Positions 1 through 11,609 of a stretch of DNA of 64,000 bases are shown here, in pieces. This DNA is from Brienomyrus brachyistius (taxonomy: Eukaryota; Chordata; Actinopteri; Osteoglossiformes; Mormyridae), in assembly GCF_023856365.1 (NCBI RefSeq), contig NW_026042414.1, positions 124,001 to 188,000 of the forward strand, given 5' to 3'. A program made the translations under genes and the position numbers. How positions within the stretch are numbered: position 1 is the stretch's first letter; every line of letters begins with the position of its first letter. Under the pieces are notes generated by a model that was not told the DNA's origin, searched no databases, and saw only the letters and a list, made by a program, of their open reading frames with translations.

Positions 1-641
1 GGAGCAAGCCAGCTCAGGTAGGTGCCAGTCCCAAGCCCGGATTAATGGAGAGGGTTGGCGTCAAGAAATAAAGAGAAATAAAGACAACTAATACTCCTAG
101 TTTGCGAGATCTGACTGCAATGGCAGCACTGCTACAAGGGTGTGGATAAATCTATACAAATATCACCTGCATGCACATTACTTCTTTTACAATAACCAAC
201 TCCTGATCCATACTGTTAGTCGTGAAAAAAAAAACTATCGTGTACATAGAGGCCCTGTGTAAAAAGATAACTGCCAAGGAAAAGATCAAAAACATTTATT
301 TCAAGGATACAAAGTTTTTATGGTCATGTACAGTGTACAGTGCAATTCTTATTTGATTAACTTGAATGTCTCCACAGACTAGACGATTAAACAAATAAAG
401 CAGCGCAACATTACAGTAACTAATAACAAATAAACAAAGCTCACGAGTACTATTACAGTATTTATATCATTTATTTAAACTTAATTTTACCAGGTAAATT
501 AACTACAAAGCAGTTACCACTGCTTTACCTGCTTCTCGGGAGAAATAGCAGATATACGTCATGTATGTGACTAAATTCTTAAGCCAATAAGGGCAAAGTT
601 GTGTCGTAATGGAGGCGGATCCAGTTTGTGCAGCCGGTTAA

Positions 642-1418
642 AGACACTACGGGCATGTAAATGGAGAACGAAATTATAGTTATACCGAATCTCCTACACA
701 CAATACCAAGGTTACCAACTTTGGTCAGCTGACCGGAGTGAGACGTTCAATTCCCGTAAGATTTCTTTGCGCCAGCCTGAGAGTCTGAAAACACGTCACA
801 CCAGATGCATGAGAGATGGAAACCTGGGATATTCAGTCGAATCAGATCAAATATGATGCTAAGTTAGTACTAAGTTAAAATATGTTCCGGACTTGTAACA
901 TGCACCCATGATTTGGAACAGTCAGCAGGCTGTCTCTGGCCACGCCCCCTACACTCGGTCCGGCCCCTGGCTTTTCCTGAATTCTGATTCCTTTAGATAA
1001 ACATTGACTTCATTGATATTGTTATTGATTTATCGACAGACCATCATATGTTTTAGACGTTATAATAACAACACTCTATTGATCCCCAAAGAGAGAAATT
1101 CTCTCCTTGCCTGCCCCCTCTTACTGTCCATGATACACAAGCACATATGTAGAAAAACGTCAGCTTGGAAGCCAAGGCTGGACTTAACCTACTCCTTAGG
1201 GTTCAACTGGAAACTGCCCCATGGCCGAGCGGTCTAAAGCCTCCTGCGCAGCGAAAATGGCCTTTCAAAGTAAGGGGTATTCTGTTCTCCGAAGTAAGGC
1301 GTGGGTTCGAATCCAACTTCCGACAAAAGTTCTTCAATCGCTACAGCAGAATTTGAGCCACTGATCGGCTTTAATTGCTTTGTTTTATTTTTGCGTTTCA
1401 GGCAAAACTACATAACAC
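642..1418. mobile_element. 777-bp insertion in the dispersed repeat, flanked by TTAA
   Basis: Comparison with the uninterrupted copy near 62630 shows this block is extra sequence. TTAA stands at both edges (638-641 and 1419-1422), as a target duplication would. The ends do not carry the CCC termini usual for piggyBac elements, so the class is undecided. The block contains a tRNA-Leu-like segment. Confidence 0.5.
1215..1325 (+). pseudogene. tRNA-Leu(CAA)-like relic
   Basis: The A-box region ATGGCCGAGCGGTCTAA at 1221-1237 and the B-box region GTGGGTTCGAATCC at 1301-1314 match eukaryotic tRNA-Leu. The 3' part TTCCGACA resembles the tRNA-Leu acceptor strand. The extra length between the boxes fits the intron-bearing tRNA-Leu(CAA) type. 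The 5' acceptor strand does not pair with the 3' strand and the anticodon stem is not clear, so this is a relic or a tRNA-derived repeat head rather than a working gene. Confidence 0.55.
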
Positions 1419-1857
1419 TTAAGAGGTGCAGGATGATCTGTCTTGCTCTCGCGAGGTTTTTGTACGACGTGACATGGTGACATAATGCAGCGGACGATAA
1501 AAATCTAACCACAATGCATTGCGTCAGGACCAGAATGTATTGCTTTAAGCCAGCGCTGTATGTGGGTACATGAAGTGGAAAGCACCCAATAACAAACATA
1601 ACATTTAAAAAAAATCTACAAACTAGTGGGAATATAAAATAAAATAAATGTGTCTGGGCAAATTGGTAAGTTAAATTAAATCGTTTTAAGCAGTGTTAAG
1701 CAGTGTGTGGTTTTAAACACGAGTAGCATGTACCGTGTTGACGGCGCATGAACGTATCTTGGCAGCACATGTAAAACTTAGATTTGCAAGCGGGATGTGA
1801 AACAGCATTTAGGTGTTTAAAACAGCAATAGAGTGCGTGTTTGTTCACGCAGTTACA

Positions 1858-3910
1858 ATGTTTAGTTGTTATTTCTGTGGAACATCAGTGCAAACCCTTA
1901 GGGAACATGTTTTACATGTCAAACTTCACCGTCATGAACCACGATGCGTGTTCAAGTGTGGCGCTACAGATTGCCACAATACGTTTCGTTCATATGGGGA
2001 ATTTAAGGCTCATTTTTACCGTAAACATAACACAGATTCATATATTGATACTACAAATGCCCTTACGGTGTTTACGTGTAATATGTCTATGTGCCAGCGC
2101 CAATGTCGCGATGTCAGATCACTAACAGCTCACTTAAAGGAACATATAGCCGAAGGACGTGTTGTGACATGTCCGGTGACAGGATGCGACCATACGTTCA
2201 CTGTGAGATCGTCGTTTACAGCCTACATGTCCAGGAAACACAGACAATGTTCTGTGGACAGTATAAGAGATCTTTATAAGGAGACAGTTTCTCAGTTTCT
2301 TGAAACTGAACCGTTAGTTACAGGCCCTACAGAGAGATTTAGTGAGACTGATGAAGGTGAAGTCCATCTTACAGAAAATTTCAGTGACCTTTTTCTTAGA
2401 AATATTTCTCTTTTCTACTTGAAATTACATGGGCAGTTTCTTCTGCCAGCATCAACTATACAAAATATTATTGAAGAGATGCTAAGCATACATGAACTAG
2501 GACAGACATATACTTTGAATAAATTAAGTGCATTCCTGAAAAGTGACTTAACTGAATTAACAGATGAGGTTATTGGTAGTATATGTGATGTTGTGAAGGA
2601 ATCTGACCTTTTCACCATTAGTCATGAAGGACCAATGAGGACCAATTTTTCAAGAACTAGGGCTTTTAAACAGATGTTTAGATACACAGAACCTGTAAAG
2701 TTGTACTTAGGAAGGGATGAAACAAGGTCACAGAGGTTTGCCTACTATGTTCCATTGAAAGACACTTTGAGACATTTACTGGAGTCAGACTTATGGCAGA
2801 ATTGTGCTGCACAGGGTACATACGTACCATACACTGATGTGCTTTGTGATGTCAGTGATGGTCAGGTATATAAAAACAATGAGTTCTTTTCTCAAAACCC
2901 ATCATGTCTAAAACTAATTCTATATCAAGATTCTTTTGAGGCGGTGAACCCATTAGGTTCAGCAAAAAGCAGCACAAAGTAGTAGCTGTATATTTGTCTC
3001 TGGCTAATTTACCACCTCATCAAGTACAGACCACATGTCACTTGTAATGCTGTGTCAGGAAAAAGACTTCAAACACTTTGGCCATGACAAAGTTTTCTCA
3101 AGGCTCATTGCAGACTTAAAAGACCTGGAAGACAATGGAATAACGGTGGCAGAGGAAAAAGTTAAAGGGACTGTTTTGTGCATTGCAGGGGACAATTTGG
3201 GGTCTCATAATATCGGTGGATTTACAGAAAATTTTAGTTTTTCTGAATATTTCTGCAGGTATTGCCGGACAACCCGAACAGATTTTCAAACAGATCCAAA
3301 TGCATTTTACAGTCTGAGGAACAACAAAACGTTGAAGGTATAATATCTGAGTTTTAATTCATTGAATTACTTCGATGTTTGTATGCCTGGCCTGCCACCT
3401 TGTTTAGGCCATGACATTTTTGAGGGTATCCTTTCCTATGATTTAGCCCTTTACCTGAAGTACTTCATCAAGCAGAAAAAGTGGTTCACTTATTCAATTC
3501 TGAATAGACGCATTAAGAAATTTAAGTACAGTGGCTCTGATGTGTTGAGTAAGCCATGTGCAGTAAACTCCAATGGAGTAAAGCTTTATGGTCAGGCTGT
3601 TCAGAACTGGAATTTTCTAAGACTTCTTCCTGTGATCATGTGTGACAAGGTGAAAGAGCCCACAGATGATGATTGGCAGTTGACCCTTCAGCTAAAAGAC
3701 ATTGTGGAGCTGATTTGTGCACAGAAAATTTTATTGCCAGAGGTTGCATACCTTGACGTTCTTATCCAAGAATATCTTGCTTGTAGATTTTCTTTCTTTC
3801 CAGGACATAGGTTAAAGCCTAAGCATCACTACTTGCGACACTACCCTGCACTGATTTTAAAGTTTGGTCCTTTGATCAGGTTGTGGACAATGCGATTTGA
3901 AAGTAAATAA
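1858..3910 (+). pseudogene. Decayed C2H2 zinc-finger / transposase-like gene of a multi-copy fish family
   Basis: The first open segment starts at ATG 1858 and ends at 2982. It has C2H2-type fingers near residues 4-24, 34-57 (C34,C39,H52,H57) and 74-96 (C74,C79,H92,H96). A fourth finger at 105-128 has Tyr123 in place of the first His. The reading continues in another frame at 3035-3343, meets an in-frame TAA at 3341-3343, then runs on in the same frame to 3910 through the segment CMPGLPPCLGHDIFEG. From memory this layout matches a family with many copies in fish genomes; the GHDIFEG region recalls CACTA-type transposases, which is inference. It ends at FESK, where the family normally continues; a GT follows, so an exon may end there. 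Frameshifts and the stop mark it as non-functional. Confidence 0.65.
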
Positions 3911-5284
3911 GGCACCATGGCAACAACAGTCAGAACAGCATCCAGTTCACAGCTAGTTTTAAAAATTGCTTTAACGCAGAGTGATTACAGGAAATAGGTG
4001 TACTGCTTAATATTAATTAAATTATTAAAATGTGCTAATAATAGACATATTTGTCAGTCAGACATTGTGCTTTTTAAAGAGCCGAAGGGATACATTAAAT
4101 TACGATTATATTGTCCTTACTGTATATATTTTTACATTTTTCCCCTCAATGATTGTCAAGTGATCACAATTCTTACTGTGCTTTACCCCTCACTTGATAG
4201 AGATGTACCAAAACTGAACATATAACTGGATTTCACTCAGAATAACCAGGCCTTCTTTTTGGACTCTTTATCCCTTTTTATTTTATCTTCGCTTTCCTCA
4301 AGCCAGGCATTTACAGGTGAAAAACCTTAAACCACAAAACACCAACTTTCACCAATCTATCTTATGAGCAAACACAAAATTTTACTTTAAATGCATATAT
4401 ATATACACATACACACAAAATATACAATAAATGACCAATCTCAGCTTCAAATTTCCACACAATTATACATAACTTGTTCTGAATAAAATTCCTCCAAACA
4501 TCAAAGTTTAAGATCAAACCACTGGGGAAACACATAAATGAGTTACTCAACGCAATAAATTGCAATGAAAAGCTAACCAATTAGACAATCGAACAATAGG
4601 TTTAACACTTCTGCCCATATGAATTATTAAAAGGAAAGTTCACCCTTAATACTTTTTTTTTTTCTTTTTAGCAATTTAATATTTAACTTTTAGATAAACT
4701 AAAAATAGAACCCCCCCTTTTAAACCGCATTAATGCAAACATCTGAATCAATAAAACAGCATTCCACATATTGTCATTAAGACACTTACAGCACACCATT
4801 TATTCCTAATACAGTCAAATACCACAACTCATATAATGTTACAAGCCAGCACCAGCGCCTCAATGCCTCATTAGCGCACCCCATTAAGAAATAAACCCCA
4901 CTCGCAACAGGTAGTGCTTGCTACAAATAACATTTGCAACAAAGTCCAACACGCATGGTTCATGGTCTTACCGGCTGTCCGTTCAGAGTCTACTTTTCAG
5001 TACACAATCGCAGCACAGTTCCAGAAGCACTTGGTGTAGATTTGACCCTTTGCTTGTCGCGCTACCAATGCGTTTTGCCGACTTTATCCAAAATAAAGAG
5101 CAGGTGCGTCCGTTAATGCCTTCCCCTCGGGTGCACACAGGTGAGTAAACTTTGGTTCCGCATGACCACTTGCGTGAACGACGTAACCACTTGCTGGAAT
5201 GACGTTCATCGCAACAATGATATAAATATTTTCCCCCCTGACATATAATCAGTGTAAGCACACAAACACATTGGCCGGTTATCC
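3911..5284. other. No gene recognised (AT-rich)
   Basis: AT-rich sequence with homopolymer runs. Short open frames only, none with recognisable motifs. The interval 4850-5280 is richer in GC but shows nothing I can name. Confidence 0.5.
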
Positions 5285-6143
5285 TATTCATTCAGTTCCA
5301 CGGACAGTGACCTGTGTTACTGTGCTGTGACATCTGGTTCCTTCATTGGCTCTGTATATTTCTATAAATGACTAAATGGCTCTGTTGTAGAAATTTCCAG
5401 CCAGAGACTTGGTTCCTATATAACGAGAAGATTTTATTTTTACTCGGACTGAGAAGCTACAGAAAATCATCTCTGCATGTGATCTCCCCTTTACTGCTCA
5501 AGCAGAGCACACGCACATCAGCAAGTGTCAAGGCAGCAAGTGCATACAAACAACTTCTCAGGGCCTTCAGGAAGAGTCAGACTGCGGTGTCATTCAGAGA
5601 TACCATTGTCTAAGACTTGCACTAAAACATTCTATGCACTTGGGCATATTTAAACAAAGTAGTATGGTACCTATGTCAGAATCCATCCCTGCCTTGTCCT
5701 GTTCACATGTCACTGGCCATCCTATTCTCTCCTCTGTCTTGTACCCCTTAGCCCATAGTGTGTTTGCCTGCTCATCGGGCCACCATGTGGCTTAACGGGC
5801 CAAGTGGTTGGCCACCGTGCCTGACTCCCCTTTTGATTGTGGGTTTTGAGGATATCAGTGGGTCTGTGTTTTCATGATTGTCCCCCAGGCCACCATGCAG
5901 CTCAGCCCTTGATTCCAACTACAGTAGCAATCAGGTGGTTCTCGGTCTACTAGGACTGTATAACAGGATTCTTCACCCATTCTATCTTTACTCCTTCAGC
6001 CGCATACATGAGTCAGACCTATAGGTTATTCAAATTCCGTCCTGCCAAATTTACTGGACAGGAAGTGGACACTGCAAATGAATGTGTGAATACGCCAATA
6101 CCTACATCTTTACAAGTTACATTAAGGGGTTTGGTACAGTAAA
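5285..6143 (-). repeat. Retroelement-family relic, copy A
   Basis: Read on the minus strand, this block matches 23884-24537 plus 25543-25770, and its 5285-5520 part also matches 8660-8990. It is the same dispersed family that elsewhere in the window carries gag-like and integrase-like pieces. No coding domain is visible in this copy. A V-domain-like string near 5300 is a chance product of the repeat. Confidence 0.7.
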
Positions 6144-6894
6144 TGGCTGTGAGGTGGGATTTCTTCTTGATGTCTGTTTGTAGCCCGTCCACCAGCAGCT
6201 GCTGCTGTATTTATCACACCAAGCAGGGAAAGTATATTGCTAAATTTTCCTTAGTTCAATTACGCTTGATTAAGCTAATTAAGCCGGCTATGTTATTTAC
6301 ATTCAGAAGGATGCCGCCATATTGGGTTATACACAGATGCCACGATAGCTCACACTCACATTCCCTCTTCATTATTTTTCTAAACACACTCTATCCTGCC
6401 TTGTCACCTGCAACAAGATCTCACTCCCTGTAGCAATAAAAGTCTTTCTTATGATTGAGCAGATTTCTGCTTCTCTCCTAACCATGGGCATCCAAAGTAA
6501 GATGAAGCAAAATGTTAGGAAATTTGATAACACATGGTTACTCTTTTGGTAACAGTGACTTTGGTTTTATTTTGATAGATGTAAACTACATAATATGGTC
6601 TTAACCTTGTTTTCTGTCCTAAAAGCAAACTTTTATGTTACAGGAGAAAAGTGCACAGCTGCTTGGATCAACCCCAGCTAATCAGCGCATATGGGAATCT
6701 TTTCAAAATACCATGTGAGTCTTATGCAATTTACCCAATTAATATAAGCTCTTTAGATGACGCTTAAATAATCAATTCCCATCAACTTAGTGTCAAAACA
6801 CAAACTCAGTGGCAAAAAAGTGAAGGGCAACAGACTAAGTTGTGAAAATGAAATCTGCATGTGATGAAAGGGCATGTGACTGTATCGCGATGAT
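6144..6894. other. No gene recognised
   Basis: Neither strand shows a long open frame with known motifs. Spliced-looking signals around 6640-6715 could not be tied to any gene. Confidence 0.45.
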
Positions 6895-7620
6895 TATAAT
6901 CATCAGATCAAACGGACCACGGAGTTGGCGGTATGGTCACACTGCTGGTCCCATGTCAGTAGGGTATAGCACACCCCTGGGCCCGGATACTACTAGGATG
7001 TCACTGGTGTACCACTGTGCCGTCAGAGTGTGGTGTGTCACTCCACAGCATTGGCAGGATTGCTCCTCTCCCTGCAGCGCCACCATACGCACATGACGGT
7101 CATCTGTGGTACTGCAGAACTGAGATGTATCGCTGAACATGGTAGGACGCCAGTCGTCATCAGTCCATCAGTCCATGCCTCCCAGTGACTACACCACTCC
7201 AAACGCAACCGTTTCTGTGCTATTGTGAACGGCAGCCTATGCATGGGACGGTGAACCCGTAGTCCAGCTGATGCCAGTCATCGCGACACGATGATATAGG
7301 GTGTTGTAGAGAGTCCAGTAGCTGTGTCCATATATCAGGCGCAGGTGTCATGGGGATCTGTGATGCTTGGAGCACAATCCGACGATCCTTCCTTGGCGTG
7401 GTCTGTCTTGGATGACCAGAAACTTCACGACGTGTGTGGATGCCTCACGTGCCCATTGGTTTCAATATCAGGCCACTGTGATATCCGCATGGCCCACATG
7501 CAATTGCAGCACATGACCACCTGGCTTCATGTAAACCCGCAATGCAACCCTATCAAACTCCGTCAAGTGCCGTTAACACTGTCTAATGTGACTACGAGGC
7601 ATCCTGTGTCTGGTGATTAA
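6895..7620 (-). pseudogene. Degenerate Tc1-like transposase
   Basis: Minus-strand translation in shifting frames gives Tc1-type signatures. A GRPRKT-like linker lies near 7430, a RLPFTIAQKRLRLEW segment before the first catalytic Asp lies near 7230, and FSDTSQF follows near 7130 where active Tc1 proteins read FSDESRF. The reading frame breaks repeatedly (two overlapping frames at 7038-7244 and 6937-7140), and no second or third catalytic residue remains. No terminal inverted repeats were found nearby. It is an old, dead copy unrelated to the better-preserved element at 11.6 kb. Confidence 0.7.
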
Positions 7621-8224
7621 ACATGCCAACTCCTTGCAATTTGAATCATTTACATATCCATCACTGGTCTGCACATGTACCAGATTACATCTTTAATCGG
7701 ATAGTTACTTCTGGGTTCTCAACTTTTTTTTTCATAATACCCCTTAAGTGTATATGCCCTTCACTGATGAGAAATTCATCAACATCTAAGTCCTACATTC
7801 ATGTACAATGCATATTAAATGAATATTTTGTCACTATTAGTTTTGATGTATCATTCTTTGAATGCACTCAATTGAATCATGGACAGTGGTTCCACATGGA
7901 AAAAAATGAATATTCCGAAAAGGAAAAATCCTTCTTCGGTTGATACATTCACTTTGTGTTCTGAGAATTTTTCCCTTGAGTGCCTTGTACAGTATGTCTA
8001 GTGTGTTTTTGGTGTGAATGTGGCCATAATCATACAAGGAAAAAACCACTGACTTGTAGTGAACATGTAAAACCGCAACATGCAGTGTCATACGTAACTG
8101 AAATAAGAAATGCTGGATTGCCTGAGTTGCATGCGTGCATGTTTTTTAATATGGGCAACATGGTTCCCTGAGATGCCTCAGTGTTGCTCACCGCCATCTC
8201 TAACACACAACCTCACAAACCATC
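7621..8224. other. No gene recognised
   Basis: AT-rich; two overlapping opposite-strand frames near 7840-8090 have no recognisable motif. Confidence 0.45.
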
Positions 8225-9425
8225 TTAAAACTACTGAAAGAAATAATTGGCTACACTGCAGCTCCACTGTTTTGTTTGGCACCCCTGCATGTCCTGCATT
8301 GTGTGGGGAAAAAAGCTGAAGGCTGAGGAATGTTACATAACACAGCTAGAATGTAAAAACTCTCTCTGGTGTAATTCACTGCGTAAAACCAATGGTCCTA
8401 AGTGTGGTGTCTTCTTCATAACACTCCCTGATGTTTGTGTCCGTGACCATGAGATAGGGTGGCTGCTTTTCTTCCTTGCTTTCCTTGTATTCCTACGTTT
8501 CCTCCCCAGCCTTGGTTGGTAGGTCAGGCAGCATCACCTTGTTTTAATAGACCCAGGTGCAATTTATCTTGAAATTAGACTCAAGTGCAGAAAATGTTCT
8601 ATCAGAAGTCTTTGACAATCTCTGAATTACACAGAAATCTGACTTCTTCTGAAGCTGTGAAATTGTTCATCTGTATTTGCTGCATTGGTACTTGTTGATG
8701 TGCGTGTGCCCTGCTTAAGGAGTAAAGGGGAGATGACATGCAGAGCTAGTTTTCTGTAGTTTATTTTCTTTGTCTGAATAATAATATTCTCTTCATATAG
8801 GAACCCAGTCTCTGGCTGGAAATTTCTACAATAGAGCCATTTAGTTATTTCTAGAAAAATATTTAGAGCCAATGACCTGATGTCATAGTAACACAGGTCA
8901 CTGTCCGTGGTGCTGAATTCTCTACTTGATGGGCTGGTGCTGAATGAATAGGCCAGGTGTCTGTGTGCTTCCACTGACTGGCACCCAGACATATAATGAC
9001 TTTTAACAATGAAGGGGGAAAAGTCCAGACAGGAAATTAGTCAACAGTAATTAGTAATCAAATATAGTTCTCATTTATCATTATGTAAATTTCAAAAACC
9101 TTTTCTGACTATTAATCTGCACGTTGCAATAATTTAATATTAACTAACTTGCTGTAACGTAAAGTGAAAAACAAGTTTTAAAACTAGCTGTGAAATTTTT
9201 GATGCTGTTGACCTGAATGTTGTTGCCAGAGCCTTAGGATACGTCTCTACACATAAGTGAGGGGATGGATGCACTATTCTATGGAGGCTTCTGAAGAGAA
9301 TTATTATCCCAAATTTAAATTGAGAGAGATGATTAATTCCTTTTTAATGCAGTCTGCCTTAAGAGCCCCTGTTCTGCCGTTGATCTTTTGCATGGATGCT
9401 ATCATGTATTAGTTTACTCTATGAA
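8225..9425 (+). repeat. Retroelement-family relic, copy B
   Basis: The part 8630-9425 parallels 24420-24537 plus 25543-26200 in the same orientation, ending with the shared stretch AGAGCCCCTGTTCTGCCG. The part 8225-8480 matches the reverse complement of 58527-58760. The family is therefore longer than any single copy here. No intact coding domain. Confidence 0.7.
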
Positions 9426-10844
9426 ATTTAGTTTGAATTTTGATCACATGTCAAACTAAAGCATTTTGGACTGGATTCCTGAGTTCTTTTTAACGCTGTT
9501 AAGTTACATTTTTATTTCAGCATAATTACAAGTTCCCGCAGGGAAGAAATAAGTCAGTTACTTAATAAATGACTATAAAGTAGTTGCTGCAGTATATATT
9601 CCATAAATTTACTGAACTGGAGTTTTATGCATCCTTACAAAGTAATAACTGTATGTGTTCTTTAAGTATGAAAGAGTTTAGGACATTGTCACCTGCAGTG
9701 GACGGCCACGTGTCCCCATAATTATAACTTTAGATTATATTTCTGCATGACTGAGTATTCACTGAGTACCTGGTAGTGTTGGATGATATTTACGTCTCAT
9801 ATTTACCATTTATGTCAGTCTTCAAAGTGTGTGGATTATTAAGGTTGGTCTTGGTTGTTTTCTTCCCTGGAGAAACAGAAGTTTAATGCCATGATGCCAC
9901 AGCAGCTCGCCGTTCCTGTCAGTACGGTGGAGGTAAGAGTTTGAAACATTCATCAGCCTGTCAGCTACGCATCTCGCCTGGACATGGGACTCAGCTTTTA
10001 TTCTTCCATAATACCGCTTAAGTACCTCACTCTACTCAATCTCAGTACTGTTTAAGGGTAAATAACTTTTGTCACTGACTGCCAGAGATTATGGCAATTA
10101 AATGGAAAATATGAAGCAGACATATGAAATACAGTGGGCTGTTTGCAGTAAGTTGGGCTTAGGGTTAGTAATGGGGCTTTTTCCACTGACTTCTGCTTCT
10201 GTGCCCTTTCTTCACACTGCTGTTCAACTGTCCTCTTTATAGGAGGGAGGAGCAGCGCAAATGCAGCCGACAGATATAAAGCCATGTGCTGGCAGCAGAC
10301 GCTTCGCACCCCTTAATAGCATATCTGTTGCTGGTAAGACTGTCTGTGCTGCCGGTCATCTCAGTAACCAGGTGAAACTCCCCAGGCAAGATCAGGACAA
10401 TGTTGTGTTGAGTTTCAGTGAGTTTCCTGTGTGTAAAGCCAGTTTTGGGGTCAATGTGGAGCCTGGTCCAGTCATGAGCTGGGGAGACGTGACCAAGGCT
10501 GCACTGTTACTCTTGTGTGTCTTTTCATTCAAAACTCTTTTTTTTTTTATTTCCCCATAGTGTCCATCATCTTGAGCAGCACCGGCTGTCATTTAGCACA
10601 AAAGATGCCTGTTCAGTTTTCCATCTGAACAAGGGCCCTCTGGACCCAGGTGTGCACTACATGAGCACTTTGTTCCTGACTCCTTATCAGCGTTTACATT
10701 TACACTCTCAGCCAGTCTTTAATCTGCAAAGTTACGCTTGGTGAGATTTATACAGACACGAGTAAAGAGGATTTTTTCACTTTTCCCAAATTCCCTCTAA
10801 GTCTGTATTTTCACCTCTTGAATGCTGGGATTTGTAGGCCCAGC
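9426..10844. other. No gene recognised; one unassigned open frame
   Basis: A 99-codon plus-strand frame at 10261-10560 and an opposing 85-codon frame at 10052-10309 overlap. Neither contains a motif I know. A TATAAAG at 10275 is inside the first frame. I cannot say whether any of this is expressed. Confidence 0.4.
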
Positions 10845-11290
10845 TCTTCACCATGTATAACAACATCACCCTCAACGCTAGAGAAACCAAGGAGCTGATC
10901 CTGGACTTTCGCAAACGGATGACTCCCCAAAGTCCTATCTACATCGCAGAGGATGCTGTAGAGGCTTCAACAGCTTCCAGTTCCTCGGGCACACAGCTTC
11001 TGGCGGTCAAAGGCATCGTCTTCAGGTGCTGCCTCAGAAAAGCAAGCAGCACCTTGAGAGACTCTAGCCACCCAGCACTGTCACTTTTCACCTTCCATCC
11101 ATCCATCTGCACAAGCATTTCCAGATTTAGAGACAAGTTTCCTCCCCATTGCTGTTAACCAGCCAGTGACGCTGACATTTCCTCACACTGCCACTGTTAC
11201 CTCATTCTGTACTGTTACTGTGTCTGTCTATGCTGGTGCCATTACTTTAATTTTATTTATATAGTATTATCACTGGTTATACTGTTGAGG
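10845..11290 (+). mobile_element. Rex1-like LINE reverse-transcriptase fragment with 3' tail
   Basis: The translated stretch LNARETKELILDFRKRMTPQ near 10870-10930 matches the post-catalytic region of Rex1-type reverse transcriptases, followed by the usual peptide-poor tail and 3' UTR. It is 5'-truncated, broken after about 60 codons, and lacks the catalytic core. Confidence 0.65.
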
Positions 11291-11609
11291 TGCAACTACA
11301 GACAATTTTTCTTTGAATTAATCTAGCGACTATTTTCCCAAGCTGTTGATTCATCAAAACTATTATTTTTCCTCCAGAAAATCAGATTGACCGTTTAAGT
11401 TAATATTATTTTAAGAACAACACAAACTACGTCATTGCGGGGTTTTAGATAATGGACACTATACAGATATTTTTTTCGCCCACCATTCAATAAGCAGATA
11501 AGTAACTTGTCTAAAATATTTAGATTTGTATTGTGATCCCCAAAAGTTAGTAATCTGTATAAAATCAGTGTATCTTTGTTTTTTAAATTTGATTCTGTAA
11601 ATCAATGTA

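Larger units (their letters stand above)
148..1606. repeat. Dispersed repeat, copy 1 (interrupted)
   Basis: The stretches 148-641 and 1419-1606 closely match 62137-62820 at the other end of the window, in the same orientation, with scattered substitutions and small indels. Copy 2 runs straight through the point where copy 1 is interrupted, so copy 1 carries a 777-bp insertion. The right edge reads like an LTR end (polyadenylation-like AATAA/ACAAAC followed by ACA), but I could not fix a left LTR edge. The family is not recognised. No open frame of note. Confidence 0.7.

Noticed and set aside
642..1418. piggyBac element, because of flanking TTAA
   Set aside because: The ends lack the CCC/GGG termini of piggyBac, and there is no transposase or inverted repeat.
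5295..5340. V-domain-like string (GACCTGTGTTACTGTGCTGTG) that could end an immunoglobulin V exon
   Set aside because: The same block occurs in other copies of the dispersed repeat, where it does not encode this string, and no framework region precedes it.
10261..10560. 99-codon frame starting MQPTDIKPCAGS
   Set aside because: No known motif and no splice-site support; kept only as an unassigned frame.
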